From Candidatus Saccharimonadales bacterium (GTDB lineage: Bacteria; Patescibacteriota; Saccharimonadia; Saccharimonadales; DASZAF01), in assembly GCA_035945435.1 (NCBI GenBank), contig DASZAF010000021.1:1-51333 (forward strand): DNA of 51,333 nt, in the 5' to 3' direction. Each line of letters opens with the position of its first letter. Position 1 is the first letter of the stretch. Below the pieces are notes generated by a model, which ran no database searches, was not told where the DNA came from, and saw only the letters and a program-made list of their open reading frames with translations. Position numbers and translations under genes: made by a program. Positions 43,413 through 51,333 of the stretch are shown here, in pieces.

Positions 43413-43954
43413 CCGACTCGGCCCACAGGTGTCGTTCGGCGACTTGCAAGAGCGACTAACGCATCGTGGCCAATCTGAACAGTCGCGTTATCGATACTTG
43501 AGAGCATCACTCGTGCAGTTAATTCAGGATCGAGTGTAGGTAACCCAGCGAAGTCTACTTGATGTCCAGAAGCTCTCTCGAACTCAAGTGGGCGTCCGGC
43601 ATTATCAAGCGTAGTGGTTATAAAGAGCCCATGTGCGCCCAACCTTCCCGTCGCCAGTCGGCGATGACTCCATTCATCGTGACCAAGCTCGAGTTCGTGA
43701 CCCGATGGATAGATACCTGTAGGCGTCTTACCCAACTGTCCGACGAGTGCAAACATAGCATCATCAGTCACTAACAGATCAAGCGTCGGTGTTGTTCTTA
43801 AAAGACCCGCTGCCCACAGGCCAGCTTTTCCAACCAGGATAAACTCTCCACTGTGTGGCGGTCGGAGCAGACCAAGGTAATCAAGTTCTCGAGTAACCAG
43901 TTGGGCATGCTCTAGAGGAGACAATCTTTCTGGATCTACAATGACGTCTGCCAT
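43409..43954 (-). CDS. Hypothetical protein, possibly nucleotidyltransferase-like
   Basis: 181 residues, soluble. The segment FILVGKAGLWAAGLLRTTP followed by TLDLLVTDD resembles the start of minimal nucleotidyltransferase folds (G-x-A...R-x-T-x-D-x-D-L-L). Only one of the two expected acidic residues of the first pair is present (TLDLLV), so catalysis is doubtful. It lies 14 nt downstream of the pilin-like gene on the same strand, with a TATATT box 8 nt before its ATG and no Shine-Dalgarno. The fold is suggestion only. Confidence 0.6.
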   Translation of the reverse strand: MADVIVDPERLSPLEHAQLVTRELDYLGLLRPPHSGEFILVGKAGLWAAGLLRTTPTLDLLVTDDAMFALVGQLGKTPTGIYPSGHELELGHDEWSHRRLATGRLGAHGLFITTTLDNAGRPLEFERASGHQVDFAGLPTLDPELTARVMLSSIDNATVQIGHDALVALASRRTTPVGRVG

Positions 43955-43962
43955 GAGATAAC

Positions 43963-43968
43963 AATATA
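43963..43968 (-). promoter_or_regulatory. Possible -10 box, leaderless
   Basis: Reverse-strand TATATT, 8 nt before the ATG at 43954; no -35 match. Confidence 0.3.
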
Positions 43969-44412
43969 TTAACTGTTCTTGTTAGCCGCCGTTGAAACAT
44001 TGCCTATCACGAAGTGGACGATAATCTGAGCGAATAGGACGATGATCAGCCCAACGACCGCGTAGATTATGGTGTTCTTGGCGTTGCCTAGCTGTCCCGA
44101 ATCGCCACCTGAGACGATGTAGCGAAACCCGCCGATTATGATCATGACGACTGAGACCGCGCCGATTAGGAAAGAGAGGATGGTCAGGGCGCTCTTTACG
44201 ACAGAGTCGATCCCAGTGTTTGTGGTGTCTTGGCAGTCATTTGTACCTGAAGAGATGACTCCGTTACATACTCCATTCTGGACTGGATTTTTAGAGTTTT
44301 TCAGGTCAGCGGCGTGAGTAGTCAGCGCAGGCACTAGCGACACAGCGAAAAGAGACAAAAAGGTTACAGCTATTACAGCCAGGTGGGTATCGATAGTCTG
44401 TAGTATTTTCAT
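43969..44412 (-). CDS. TrbC/VirB2-like pilin (small two-helix membrane protein)
   Basis: 147 residues. An N-terminal signal peptide (LAVIAVTFLSLFAVSLVPALTTHA) ends in an Ala-x-Ala-like site (THAAD). The mature part has two cysteines (GVCNGV, NDCQD) and two hydrophobic helices: ALTILSFLIGAVSVVMIIIGGFRYIVSGGD and NTIIYAVVGLIIVLFAQIIVHFVIG. The GGFRYIVSGGD turn and two-helix arrangement are typical of the TrbC/VirB2 and Mbov_0395-type pilins common in Patescibacteria. It may form a surface filament or a type IV secretion-like pilus; no virB4 or other secretion genes are in the window. An AGGAGTG is 17 nt upstream, too far to be an ordinary ribosome-binding site. Confidence 0.82.
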   Translation of the reverse strand: MKILQTIDTHLAVIAVTFLSLFAVSLVPALTTHAADLKNSKNPVQNGVCNGVISSGTNDCQDTTNTGIDSVVKSALTILSFLIGAVSVVMIIIGGFRYIVSGGDSGQLGNAKNTIIYAVVGLIIVLFAQIIVHFVIGNVSTAANKNS

Positions 44413-44446
44413 GATTGGTTTTTATTTTTCACTCCTTATGCCTGGG

Positions 44447-44452
44447 ATTATA
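44447..44452 (-). promoter_or_regulatory. -10 box of the pilin-like gene
   Basis: Reverse-strand TATAAT, 34 nt before the ATG at 44412. No good -35. Confidence 0.4.
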
Positions 44453-44506
44453 CAATGCTTTTGCTAATCAACCTATAACTAATTCCATATTTGATCTAAA
44501 ACATCC

Positions 44507-44535
44507 TTGACACTTACCAACAGACCGTGAATAAT
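44507..44535 (+). promoter_or_regulatory. rpoBC promoter
   Basis: TTGACA (44507-44512), 17 nt, AATAAT (44530-44535). The predicted start is near 44542, giving a ~180-nt leader. Confidence 0.7.
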
Positions 44536-44612
44536 AGAGTATTAAGAAGTAGTGTAAGCTGAGGCTAGGTGTATATCTTTGAATGTATATCCAATGGGGT
44601 AGCTTCGCTTGG

Positions 44613-44637
44613 AAGAACTTCGGCGCAGTTCTTTTTT
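44613..44637 (+). terminator. Terminator-like hairpin 1 in the rpoB leader
   Basis: AAGAACT (44613-44619), loop TCGGCGC, AGTTCTT (44627-44633), with six T at 44632-44637. It would end transcripts about 95 nt after the start. Confidence 0.6.
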
Positions 44638-44639
44638 GT

Positions 44640-44680
44640 GCGCGTTGTAACTCTGGGTCAGTGAGTTAACGCGCCGTTTT
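44640..44680 (+). promoter_or_regulatory. Hairpin 2 in the rpoB leader
   Basis: GCGCGTT-gt-AACTC (44640-44653) pairs with GAGTTAACGCGC (44663-44674), then CGTTTT. GCGCCG (44671-44676) is also the exact complement of CGGCGC in hairpin 1 (44621-44626), allowing an alternative fold. Confidence 0.5.
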
Positions 44681-44720
44681 GGCCCCAACACATATTAATT
44701 TGCGGGAGGAGTCACTCTGC

Positions 44721-47700
44721 ATGCCCACTAGTACGGCTTTAAAGCGCAAAACTTTTACAAAAATAGATGACGCGATTGCTTTGCCAAACTTGATCGCTCA
44801 TCAGCTCAGCTCATTCCAATGGTTTGTAGAAGAAGGATTAGGCGAAATCTTTGCTGAGATCAACCCAATCGATGACTACACCGGGACCAAACTAGCCCTA
44901 CGATTTAAAGAGTATCGTTTTGGCGAGCCAAAACTAAGCGAACGTGAAGCTCGCGAGAACAATACAAACTTTGAGGCACCCCTCAAAGCCATTCTCGAGC
45001 TAACCAACAAAGTCACCGGTGAGGTTAAAGAGCAAGAGATCTATCTTGGTGAATATCCATGGATGACAGAACGAGGAACGTTCGTTATCAACGGTGCTGA
45101 GCGCGTGGTCGTCAACCAGCTCATCCGCTCTTCGGGTGTTTTCTTTACGGCAGATACTATTGGAAACCGCTCTTTCTATGGCGCTAAGCTCATTCCTGGG
45201 CGAGGTGCCTGGCTCGAGTTTGAAACCTCAGCTAACGGAGCACTCTACGTAAAGATTGACCGTCGTCGTAAGATCCCCGTCACGACATTCTTGCGCGCCC
45301 TCGGCTACTCAACCAATGCCCAGATCAAAGATCTCTTCAAACACGTTGACACCGGCCCTTTGAACTACATCGACGCAACCCTTGAAAAGGATCCGACCCA
45401 TGGTCAGAATGACTCCCTGATCGAGGTATATCGCCGTCTGCGGCCAGGCGATTTGGCTACCGTAGACAACGCTCGTGGGCTTCTGGAGAATATGTTCTTT
45501 ACCTTTAAGCGTTATGACGTCAGCCGCGTCGGCCGCTACAAGATCAACCAGCGACTAGATATTAAAGTATCTAACACGGTCGAAAACCGCGTTCTCAGAC
45601 TTGAAGATCTAACTGCCATTATCGCCGAACTGATCCGCCTGAATAACACCCAGGAAGCACCGGACGACATTGATGCCTTACACAACCGCCGCGTTAAGCA
45701 GGTCGGTGAACTTGTTCAGCGCCAATTCCGTATCGGTATGCTCAGAATGGAGCGAAACGCAAAAGATCGCATGTCGATGAGCGACATCGAAACTGTTACT
45801 CCAACCCAGCTAATCAATGCTCGCCCAATTGTCGCTGCTGTCCGCGAATTCTTCGCCAGCAGTCAGCTAAGTCAGTTTATGGATCAGACCAACCCGCTCT
45901 CCGAGCTTTCCCACAAGCGACGCCTCAGTTCAATGGGTCCCGGTGGTCTAAGCCGTGAGCGTGCAGGTTTCGACGTCCGCGATGCTCACGCTACTCACTA
46001 TGGGCGTCTTTGTACTGTTGAGACACCAGAAGGCCCGAACATCGGCCTGGTACTCAACCTTGCAAGTTATGCCCGTATTAACGAGTACGGTTTCTTGGAG
46101 ACTCCATATAGAAAGGTTATCAACGCAGTCACCGCCAAAGACGCTGAAGGACATGTACTTCGTCAAGGCGTTACCGATGACAAGGGCAAGGTCATCTTTA
46201 AGAAAGGTACCAAGATCACCAAGGAGATTGCCGCTAAGCTCGCCAAGCTTGACCGTGTCACTTTCCCAGTAAAGGCAGTGGTGTCTAACAAAGTAATCTA
46301 CTTAGACGCTGCGACTGAATCACAGGAGATTATTGCCGAAGCTGGAAGCTCAGTCGATGAGAACGGTCACTTTACGAGTGACCGTATTAGTGCCCGAATC
46401 AACTCCATCCCAGGTGAGATCGATGCTGATGAGGTAACCTACCTCGATGCAGCTCGTAAACAGATTCTAGGAGCTACCGCTTCGTTGATTCCATTCATCG
46501 AGAAGAACCGTGTCGACCGCAGCCTGACAGGTGCAAACATGCAGAAGCAGGCTGTCCCGCTAATTCGAACGACGTCTGCGACCGTCGGCACCGGCATGGA
46601 AGCCGATATCGCTCAGAACACCGGCCAGCTAATAGTCGCCGAAGGCGATGGTGAAGTCGTCAAAGCAGAAGGTAACGAAGTTCAGGTCAAATATGGCCCG
46701 AAGGACGTCAAGATATACCAGCCGCAGCACTTTGTACGAACCAACGAAGGTTCCAGTTGCAACCAGAAAGTCGTCGTTAACAGGGGTGATAAAGTCAAGA
46801 AAGGCGACGTCCTTATCGAAGGTATGTCGATCGCTGATGGCGAACTCGCACTCGGTCGAGACTTCGTTGTCGCCTTCATGCCATGGGGCGGCTATAACAT
46901 GGACGACTCCATCATTCTTAGCGACCGTATCGTCCGCGAAGACGAGCTGACCTCGATCCACATCGTCGACTTCATGGTTGAAGTCCGTGAAACCAAGCTC
47001 GGCCCCGAAATTGTTACCCGGGACATCCCAAACGTTTCAGAGGAGGCGCTGCGTCACCTCGACGAGAACGGTATTGTCCGTATCGGAGCAGAGGTTCACG
47101 CCGGTGACATCCTCGTCGGTAAGATCACTCCAAAGGGTGAACAAGAACTGAGCTCTGAAGAGCGACTGCTCCGCGCCATCTTCGGCGAGAAAGCCAAGGA
47201 CGTCCGTGATACTTCACAGCGCATGCCGAACGGCAAGCACGGTAAGGTCGTTGGTGTTAAGGTCTTCAGCCGTGAGAACGGCCACGAACTAAAGGCAGGA
47301 GTCCTCATGCAGGTCCAAGTCTTTGTCGCTCAAATGCGTAAGATCTCAGTTGGCGACAAGCTGGCTGGACGCCATGGGAACAAGGGCGTTGTCGCACGTA
47401 TTCTGCCGGAGGCAGATATGCCATTCACCGAAGACGGGACGCCAGTTGACGTCATCTTAAACCCACTCGGCGTGCCAAGCCGTATGAACCTTGGACAGCT
47501 CTTCGAAACCCATCTCGGAATGGCCGCTCGGGCGCTCGGCTACAAAGTCGTCACTCCGCCATTCAATGGCGTTCCTATCAGTACCATCCAGGACGAGCTT
47601 AAGAAAGCCGGTTTTTCAGAAGACGGTAAGATGCCTCTGATCGACGGTCGCACTGGAGAATACTTCAAAGAGCGCACCGCAGTCGGCGTTATGCACATGA

Positions 47701-48344
47701 TCAAGCTACATCACATGGTTGATGACAAGATTCACGCCCGTTCAATCGGGCCGTACACCATGGTCACCCAGCAGCCGCTCGGTGGTAAGGCCCAAAATGG
47801 TGGTCAGCGATTCGGTGAAATGGAAGTTTGGGCCCTCGAAGCTTACGGCGCTGCCTCTACGCTTCAGGAGATGCTCACAATCAAGTCAGACGACGTCTTC
47901 GGACGATCCAAGGCGTACGAATCGATCATCAAGGGCGATATCATCAGCGGTCCGAAGGTTCCTGAGTCATTTAATGTTCTCGTCAAGGAACTTCAAGGTC
48001 TCGGCCTTCGTGTTGACCTGATAGCCAGCAAGAAAAAAGAGGTTGATGCTGAGGAGATTCTCCGCGACGCAGTAGCCGACGCCGCCGCCAATACTCCCGA
48101 GATCAAACCTGATATCTCTTCAATAGATGTCAGCGACGAATCGGTCGTGAATGAGTTCGATGCCGTAAAGGTAGCTGACGAACTGGAGACGCCAGTCAGT
48201 GGCGATGTGCCAGACATGCCCGTTCATGATGACTCGGGCGGAGGTGACGACGACGCTGCCGTTGTCGATGACGTAATAAATGATGAGGACGACCTCGTCA
48301 ATGATGACCTACAAGATGAAGGAGAGGGGGCCCACAATGAGTAA
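44721..48344 (+). CDS. rpoB: RNA polymerase subunit beta with acidic C-terminal tail
   Basis: Beta subunit of RNA polymerase, 1207 residues. Characteristic segments include FMDQTNPLSELSHKRRLSSMGPGGLSRERAGF (the rifampicin pocket region), CTVETPEGPNIGLVLNLASYA, MPWGGYNMDDSIILSDR, KLAGRHGNKGVVARILP and GGQRFGEMEVWALEAYGA. The conserved end is ESFNVLVKELQGLGLRVDL. About 105 further residues follow, increasingly acidic ([21 protein letters not shown] at the end). I chose ATG 44721 for the GGAGGA at 44705-44710. rplJ and rplL, the usual upstream neighbours, are absent. rpoC starts 8 nt before the rpoB stop. Confidence 0.97.
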   Translation: MPTSTALKRKTFTKIDDAIALPNLIAHQLSSFQWFVEEGLGEIFAEINPIDDYTGTKLALRFKEYRFGEPKLSEREARENNTNFEAPLKAILELTNKVTGEVKEQEIYLGEYPWMTERGTFVINGAERVVVNQLIRSSGVFFTADTIGNRSFYGAKLIPGRGAWLEFETSANGALYVKIDRRRKIPVTTFLRALGYSTNAQIKDLFKHVDTGPLNYIDATLEKDPTHGQNDSLIEVYRRLRPGDLATVDNARGLLENMFFTFKRYDVSRVGRYKINQRLDIKVSNTVENRVLRLEDLTAIIAELIRLNNTQEAPDDIDALHNRRVKQVGELVQRQFRIGMLRMERNAKDRMSMSDIETVTPTQLINARPIVAAVREFFASSQLSQFMDQTNPLSELSHKRRLSSMGPGGLSRERAGFDVRDAHATHYGRLCTVETPEGPNIGLVLNLASYARINEYGFLETPYRKVINAVTAKDAEGHVLRQGVTDDKGKVIFKKGTKITKEIAAKLAKLDRVTFPVKAVVSNKVIYLDAATESQEIIAEAGSSVDENGHFTSDRISARINSIPGEIDADEVTYLDAARKQILGATASLIPFIEKNRVDRSLTGANMQKQAVPLIRTTSATVGTGMEADIAQNTGQLIVAEGDGEVVKAEGNEVQVKYGPKDVKIYQPQHFVRTNEGSSCNQKVVVNRGDKVKKGDVLIEGMSIADGELALGRDFVVAFMPWGGYNMDDSIILSDRIVREDELTSIHIVDFMVEVRETKLGPEIVTRDIPNVSEEALRHLDENGIVRIGAEVHAGDILVGKITPKGEQELSSEERLLRAIFGEKAKDVRDTSQRMPNGKHGKVVGVKVFSRENGHELKAGVLMQVQVFVAQMRKISVGDKLAGRHGNKGVVARILPEADMPFTEDGTPVDVILNPLGVPSRMNLGQLFETHLGMAARALGYKVVTPPFNGVPISTIQDELKKAGFSEDGKMPLIDGRTGEYFKERTAVGVMHMIKLHHMVDDKIHARSIGPYTMVTQQPLGGKAQNGGQRFGEMEVWALEAYGAASTLQEMLTIKSDDVFGRSKAYESIIKGDIISGPKVPESFNVLVKELQGLGLRVDLIASKKKEVDAEEILRDAVADAAANTPEIKPDISSIDVSDESVVNEFDAVKVADELETPVSGDVPDMPVHDDSGGGDDDAAVVDDVINDEDDLVNDDLQDEGEGAHNE

Positions 48345-51333
48345 GTTTAGCGCGCCCATGACCACCGCTATTTCTGACTTCGATGCTGTGCAGCTTGCAG
48401 TTGCCTCAGCCGATGACATTCTATCCTGGTCATACGGTGAAGTTACCAAGCCAGAGACTATCAACTACCGCACCCAGAAGCCGGAGCGCGACGGTCTGTT
48501 CTGTGAAAGAATCTTTGGACCAGTAAAAGACCTCTCACCACACGACGCCAAGTTAAAAGGTGTCCGTTCGCGCGAGATCGCCGTCGATAAGAATGGTGAG
48601 ATCGTTACCAAGTCGATCGTTCGTCGTGAGCGAATGGGCCACATCACCCTAGCCTCACCAGTTACGCACATATGGTTCCTCCGCGGCACACCGTCAGCCA
48701 TCGGTTTACTACTTGGCTTAACGGTCAAGAACCTCGAGCGGGTAGCCTACTTTGCAAGTTACTTGATTCTGAGTGTTGATACCGAGAAGCGCGACCAGTA
48801 CCTTGCCGATGCCGAAGCTGCACTGGACGTTAAGAAGAACGAAATCAAGCAGCGATTTGAGGCTGAAGCGGCTAAGGAAGAGGCTAACGTAAAGGCTCTT
48901 GCCGAACAGCAGACCAAGGAACTAGAGACGGCTATGGCTGAATTCACCGATCAGAAGAATCAGCTTGAAAGTCTTGAGAAAGCCCACCTTATCAGTGAAG
49001 TTGACTACCGCAACCTGCCAGATGAGTATGCTGCTCTTATAAAGGTTGGTATGGGCGGCCAGGCCATTAAGACCCTCCTTGACGAGATCGACATCTCGGA
49101 GCTAATTGCCAATCTCAATACTGAAGTAGAAGCCGCCAAAGGCCAACGCAAGCGCAAACTGATGATGCGCCTCAAGATGCTTGAGGGTATGCAGCGGGCC
49201 GGTATCAAGGCCAACAGTATGTGTATCTCAATCCTGCCCGTCATTCCACCCGACCTTCGACCGATGGTGCAATTGACTGGTGGTCGTTTCGCAACCAGTG
49301 ACTTAAACGACCTATACCGGCGAGTTATTAACCGAAACAACCGTCTGAAGAAGCTTATTGACCTCAATGCCCCTGAAGTTATCCGCCGCAACGAGATGCG
49401 TATGCTCCAAGAAGCCGTTGATGCCCTCGTCGATAACAATGCCACTCGAAGTGGCCGAGCCGTCTCCTCAGCCGGTGGACGTCGCCGCCTCAAGTCCTTA
49501 AGCGACATGCTCAAAGGTAAGCAGGGGCGTTTCCGACAAAACCTGCTCGGTAAGCGTGTCGATTACTCTGGCCGTTCGGTCATCGTTGCCGGCCCCGAGC
49601 TAAAGATCAGCCAGTGCGGTCTGCCAAAGCTGATGGCCCTCGAACTCTTCAAGCCGTTTGTTATCCACTACTTGCTCGACAATGAGCATGCCCACAACAT
49701 CAAGTCGGCCACACGCCTGATCGAGTCAGGGAACAGTGTCGTCTGGGATGCCCTCGACGAAGTAATTAAGGGCAAGTACGTTCTTCTGAACCGTGCTCCA
49801 ACCCTTCACCGTCTCTCAATCCAAGCTTTCCAGCCCAAACTGATCGAAGGTAAGGCTATCCAGCTCAACCCGCTGGTTGCCAAGGGTTTCAACGCTGACT
49901 TTGATGGTGACCAGATGGCTGTCCACCTGCCACTTTCAGAGAGTTCACAGCTTGAGGCCGCAGAACTGATGGCCTCTGCTCGCAACCTTTTGAAGCCTGC
50001 TGACGGTGCTCCGGTCCTTAACATTGCCCAGGACATCGTCCTTGGTTGTTACTACCTGACCTACCCGAAGCCTAGTGCTCAGCTCAAGCTCAAGCCATTC
50101 TCGTCGGTCGCTGAAGCTGTCTACGCATATGAGCAGGGCCTGATCAAACTACAGAACCCAATCTCCATACCAGCCAAAGGCAAGACCCGCGAGACGACTC
50201 TCGGACGCTTCCTCTTCAACGAGATCTTCCCCGAAGACTTTGCCTACCAGGAAGCAACGATGAACAAGAAGCAGCTCAACAAAGTACTTGCTGCGGTCTT
50301 CGAAAAGTATGGACCTGAGACCACTGCCCAGCTGGCCGACAAGATGAAAGAGTTGGCCCTTGAATATGCCACCCAAGCCGCTATCTCAACGGCCATGACC
50401 GACTATGTTGAGGCTCCTGGCATCGACGAGGCTATTGCTGAAGGTGGCGTCAAGGCTGCTGAGATCCAAGAACAGTACGAGATGGGTCTAATCACCAACG
50501 AGGAGCGCTACAACCTGACCGTTGCCAACTGGCGAGCCGTCGACAAGAAAGCTCAGGACATCTTCCAGACCTTACTAAGCGACCAGGACACCTCTATCTC
50601 GGTCATGGTCGACTCTGGAGCCCGTGGAACACTCAATAACGTCAAGCTGGCATCCGGTCTGATCGGTATCGTCGTCGATGCGACTAACAAAGCCATCGAG
50701 CTGCCGGTTCGCTCAAGCTTCAAGCGCGGTCTCTCTCCACTGGAAGCCTTCGTCGCAACCCGTGGTGCCCGTAAGGGTCTCATCGACACCGCTCTTAAGA
50801 CTGCCGACTCCGGTTACCTGACCAGGCGCCTCGTTGACGTCAGCCAGGATGTCTTCACGGCTATCGAAGATTCCGATGACCCAGGTTTTGCAATCTACCG
50901 AAGTGAGACTGAGGATACTATGGTGGCGTTCGCAGACAGAATCTACGGTCGTGCTGCAGCTGAGGCTATCAAGTTAGATGGCAAGACAGTCACCAAGAAA
51001 GGTGAGATCATCAGCCGCGAGGTGGCCGACGCTGTTGATGCTAGCGATCTGAATGAAGTGAAGATCATGAGCGTCCTCTCTGACACCAGTCTCCGAGGTA
51101 TCAGCCCACGATCATACGGTATCGATATGGCCACTGGCGTTACCGTGGTTGCTTACCAGCCGGCCGGTGTTATCGCCGCTCAATCAGTCGGTGAACCCGG
51201 CACCCAGCTAACACTCGACACCAAGCATGATGCCGGTACTAAGGGCGCTGAAGACGTGACCACTGGTCTGCCACGTGTCGAGGAACTCTTCGAAGCCCGC
51301 ACTCCGAAAGGTCAAGCTTTCGTATCTGAGATT
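48337..51333 (+). CDS. rpoC: RNA polymerase subunit beta', 3' truncated, both zinc sites degenerate
   Basis: First 999 codons of beta'; the frame runs open off the window. The catalytic loop [19 protein letters not shown] carries the three Asp that hold the active-site magnesium. [20 protein letters not shown] and [14 protein letters not shown] (the trigger-loop region) are intact. The N-terminal zinc finger, normally LCGKYK...CEKCGVEV between RIFGPVKD and VRRERMGH, reads [20 protein letters not shown] and on, with no cysteine. The second zinc site reads EDSDDPG, VLSDTS and ISPRSYG, where EDC, CDT and CxxCYG are expected. A coiled-coil stretch (~residues 150-220) follows as in Gram-positives. 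The ATG at 48337 overlaps the rpoB stop. Confidence 0.97.
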   Translation, partial: MSKFSAPMTTAISDFDAVQLAVASADDILSWSYGEVTKPETINYRTQKPERDGLFCERIFGPVKDLSPHDAKLKGVRSREIAVDKNGEIVTKSIVRRERMGHITLASPVTHIWFLRGTPSAIGLLLGLTVKNLERVAYFASYLILSVDTEKRDQYLADAEAALDVKKNEIKQRFEAEAAKEEANVKALAEQQTKELETAMAEFTDQKNQLESLEKAHLISEVDYRNLPDEYAALIKVGMGGQAIKTLLDEIDISELIANLNTEVEAAKGQRKRKLMMRLKMLEGMQRAGIKANSMCISILPVIPPDLRPMVQLTGGRFATSDLNDLYRRVINRNNRLKKLIDLNAPEVIRRNEMRMLQEAVDALVDNNATRSGRAVSSAGGRRRLKSLSDMLKGKQGRFRQNLLGKRVDYSGRSVIVAGPELKISQCGLPKLMALELFKPFVIHYLLDNEHAHNIKSATRLIESGNSVVWDALDEVIKGKYVLLNRAPTLHRLSIQAFQPKLIEGKAIQLNPLVAKGFNADFDGDQMAVHLPLSESSQLEAAELMASARNLLKPADGAPVLNIAQDIVLGCYYLTYPKPSAQLKLKPFSSVAEAVYAYEQGLIKLQNPISIPAKGKTRETTLGRFLFNEIFPEDFAYQEATMNKKQLNKVLAAVFEKYGPETTAQLADKMKELALEYATQAAISTAMTDYVEAPGIDEAIAEGGVKAAEIQEQYEMGLITNEERYNLTVANWRAVDKKAQDIFQTLLSDQDTSISVMVDSGARGTLNNVKLASGLIGIVVDATNKAIELPVRSSFKRGLSPLEAFVATRGARKGLIDTALKTADSGYLTRRLVDVSQDVFTAIEDSDDPGFAIYRSETEDTMVAFADRIYGRAAAEAIKLDGKTVTKKGEIISREVADAVDASDLNEVKIMSVLSDTSLRGISPRSYGIDMATGVTVVAYQPAGVIAAQSVGEPGTQLTLDTKHDAGTKGAEDVTTGLPRVEELFEARTPKGQAFVSEI

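Larger units (their letters stand above)
44413..44720. other. Gene-free region: divergent promoters and rpoB leader
   Basis: 308 nt between the pilin-like gene and rpoB. It holds the pilin -10, the rpoB promoter, and two structured hairpins. No coding frame supported. Confidence 0.7.

Noticed and set aside
1-51333. Recoded TGA (Gly) as in Gracilibacteria/Absconditabacteria
   Set aside because: TGA serves as stop in galU, rsmD and the gene ending at 38087, and no gene needs readthrough.
1-51333. CRISPR array, insertion sequence, prophage or integron
   Set aside because: No regularly spaced repeats, transposase, integrase or phage genes were found.

Overview
The window is a dense stretch of bacterial chromosome, about half G+C by eye. 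It carries about 34 protein genes with a confident or general function, plus several small membrane or hypothetical genes and one tRNA. The gene set suggests a member of the Candidate Phyla Radiation (Patescibacteria), most likely Saccharibacteria (TM7). The grounds are a short-form malic enzyme, cytoplasmic M1 and M13 peptidases, GatCAB, an isolated PilB-type ATPase, a TrbC/VirB2-like pilin, several small membrane proteins I cannot place, very short intergenic gaps and convergent genes that overlap. No rRNA is present, so this assignment is inference. The standard code is used: TGA ends galU, rsmD and other genes.

Layout: 1-3.3 kb holds a truncated PfkB-family sugar kinase, a conserved unknown protein, a LOG/SLOG-type Rossmann protein and a flavodoxin-fold oxidoreductase. 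3.4-11.4 kb holds uvrB, a membrane protein with a pseudopilin-like outer domain, gatC-gatA-gatB-galU and two small envelope proteins. 11.4-24.2 kb holds dnaE, a convergent SPOUT methyltransferase and M13 peptidase pair, a pilB-like ATPase, malic enzyme, rplS, rnhB and an M1 aminopeptidase. 24.2-31.1 kb holds nusA, clpC, a membrane HExxH protein, radA and a PIN-TRAM protein. 31.1-37.6 kb holds a class A penicillin-binding protein (reverse), recG, a zinc phospholipase C-like protein, rsmD and tRNA-Leu(UAA). 37.6-44.4 kb holds hisS, tig and clpP interspersed with small proteins of unknown function and a pilin-like protein. 44.4 kb to the end holds rpoB and the first 999 codons of rpoC, behind a structured leader.

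Functional themes are DNA replication and repair (uvrB, dnaE, rnhB, radA, recG), transcription (nusA, rpoB, rpoC), translation (gatCAB, rplS, hisS, rsmD, tRNA), proteostasis and peptide use (clpC, clpP, tig, M1, M13), and the envelope (galU, PBP1A, pilin-like proteins).

The most notable signals lie between and inside the housekeeping genes. (1) About thirteen genes have a -10 box only 6-10 nt before the start codon, which implies leaderless mRNAs. (2) RpoC has lost the cysteines of both structural zinc sites, mostly to serine at the second site, and the PilB-like ATPase has lost its tetracysteine motif, while RadA keeps its zinc ribbon. (3) Two HrcA/CIRCE operators sit over the -35 boxes of clpC and clpP, in modules that resemble each other past the promoter. 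(4) The nusA and rpoB leaders carry terminator-like hairpins, and the rpoB pair can form an alternative pairing. (5) Terminator hairpins are nested where the next promoter's -35 would lie (gatC, dnaE). I saw no CRISPR array, insertion sequence, prophage or replication origin.
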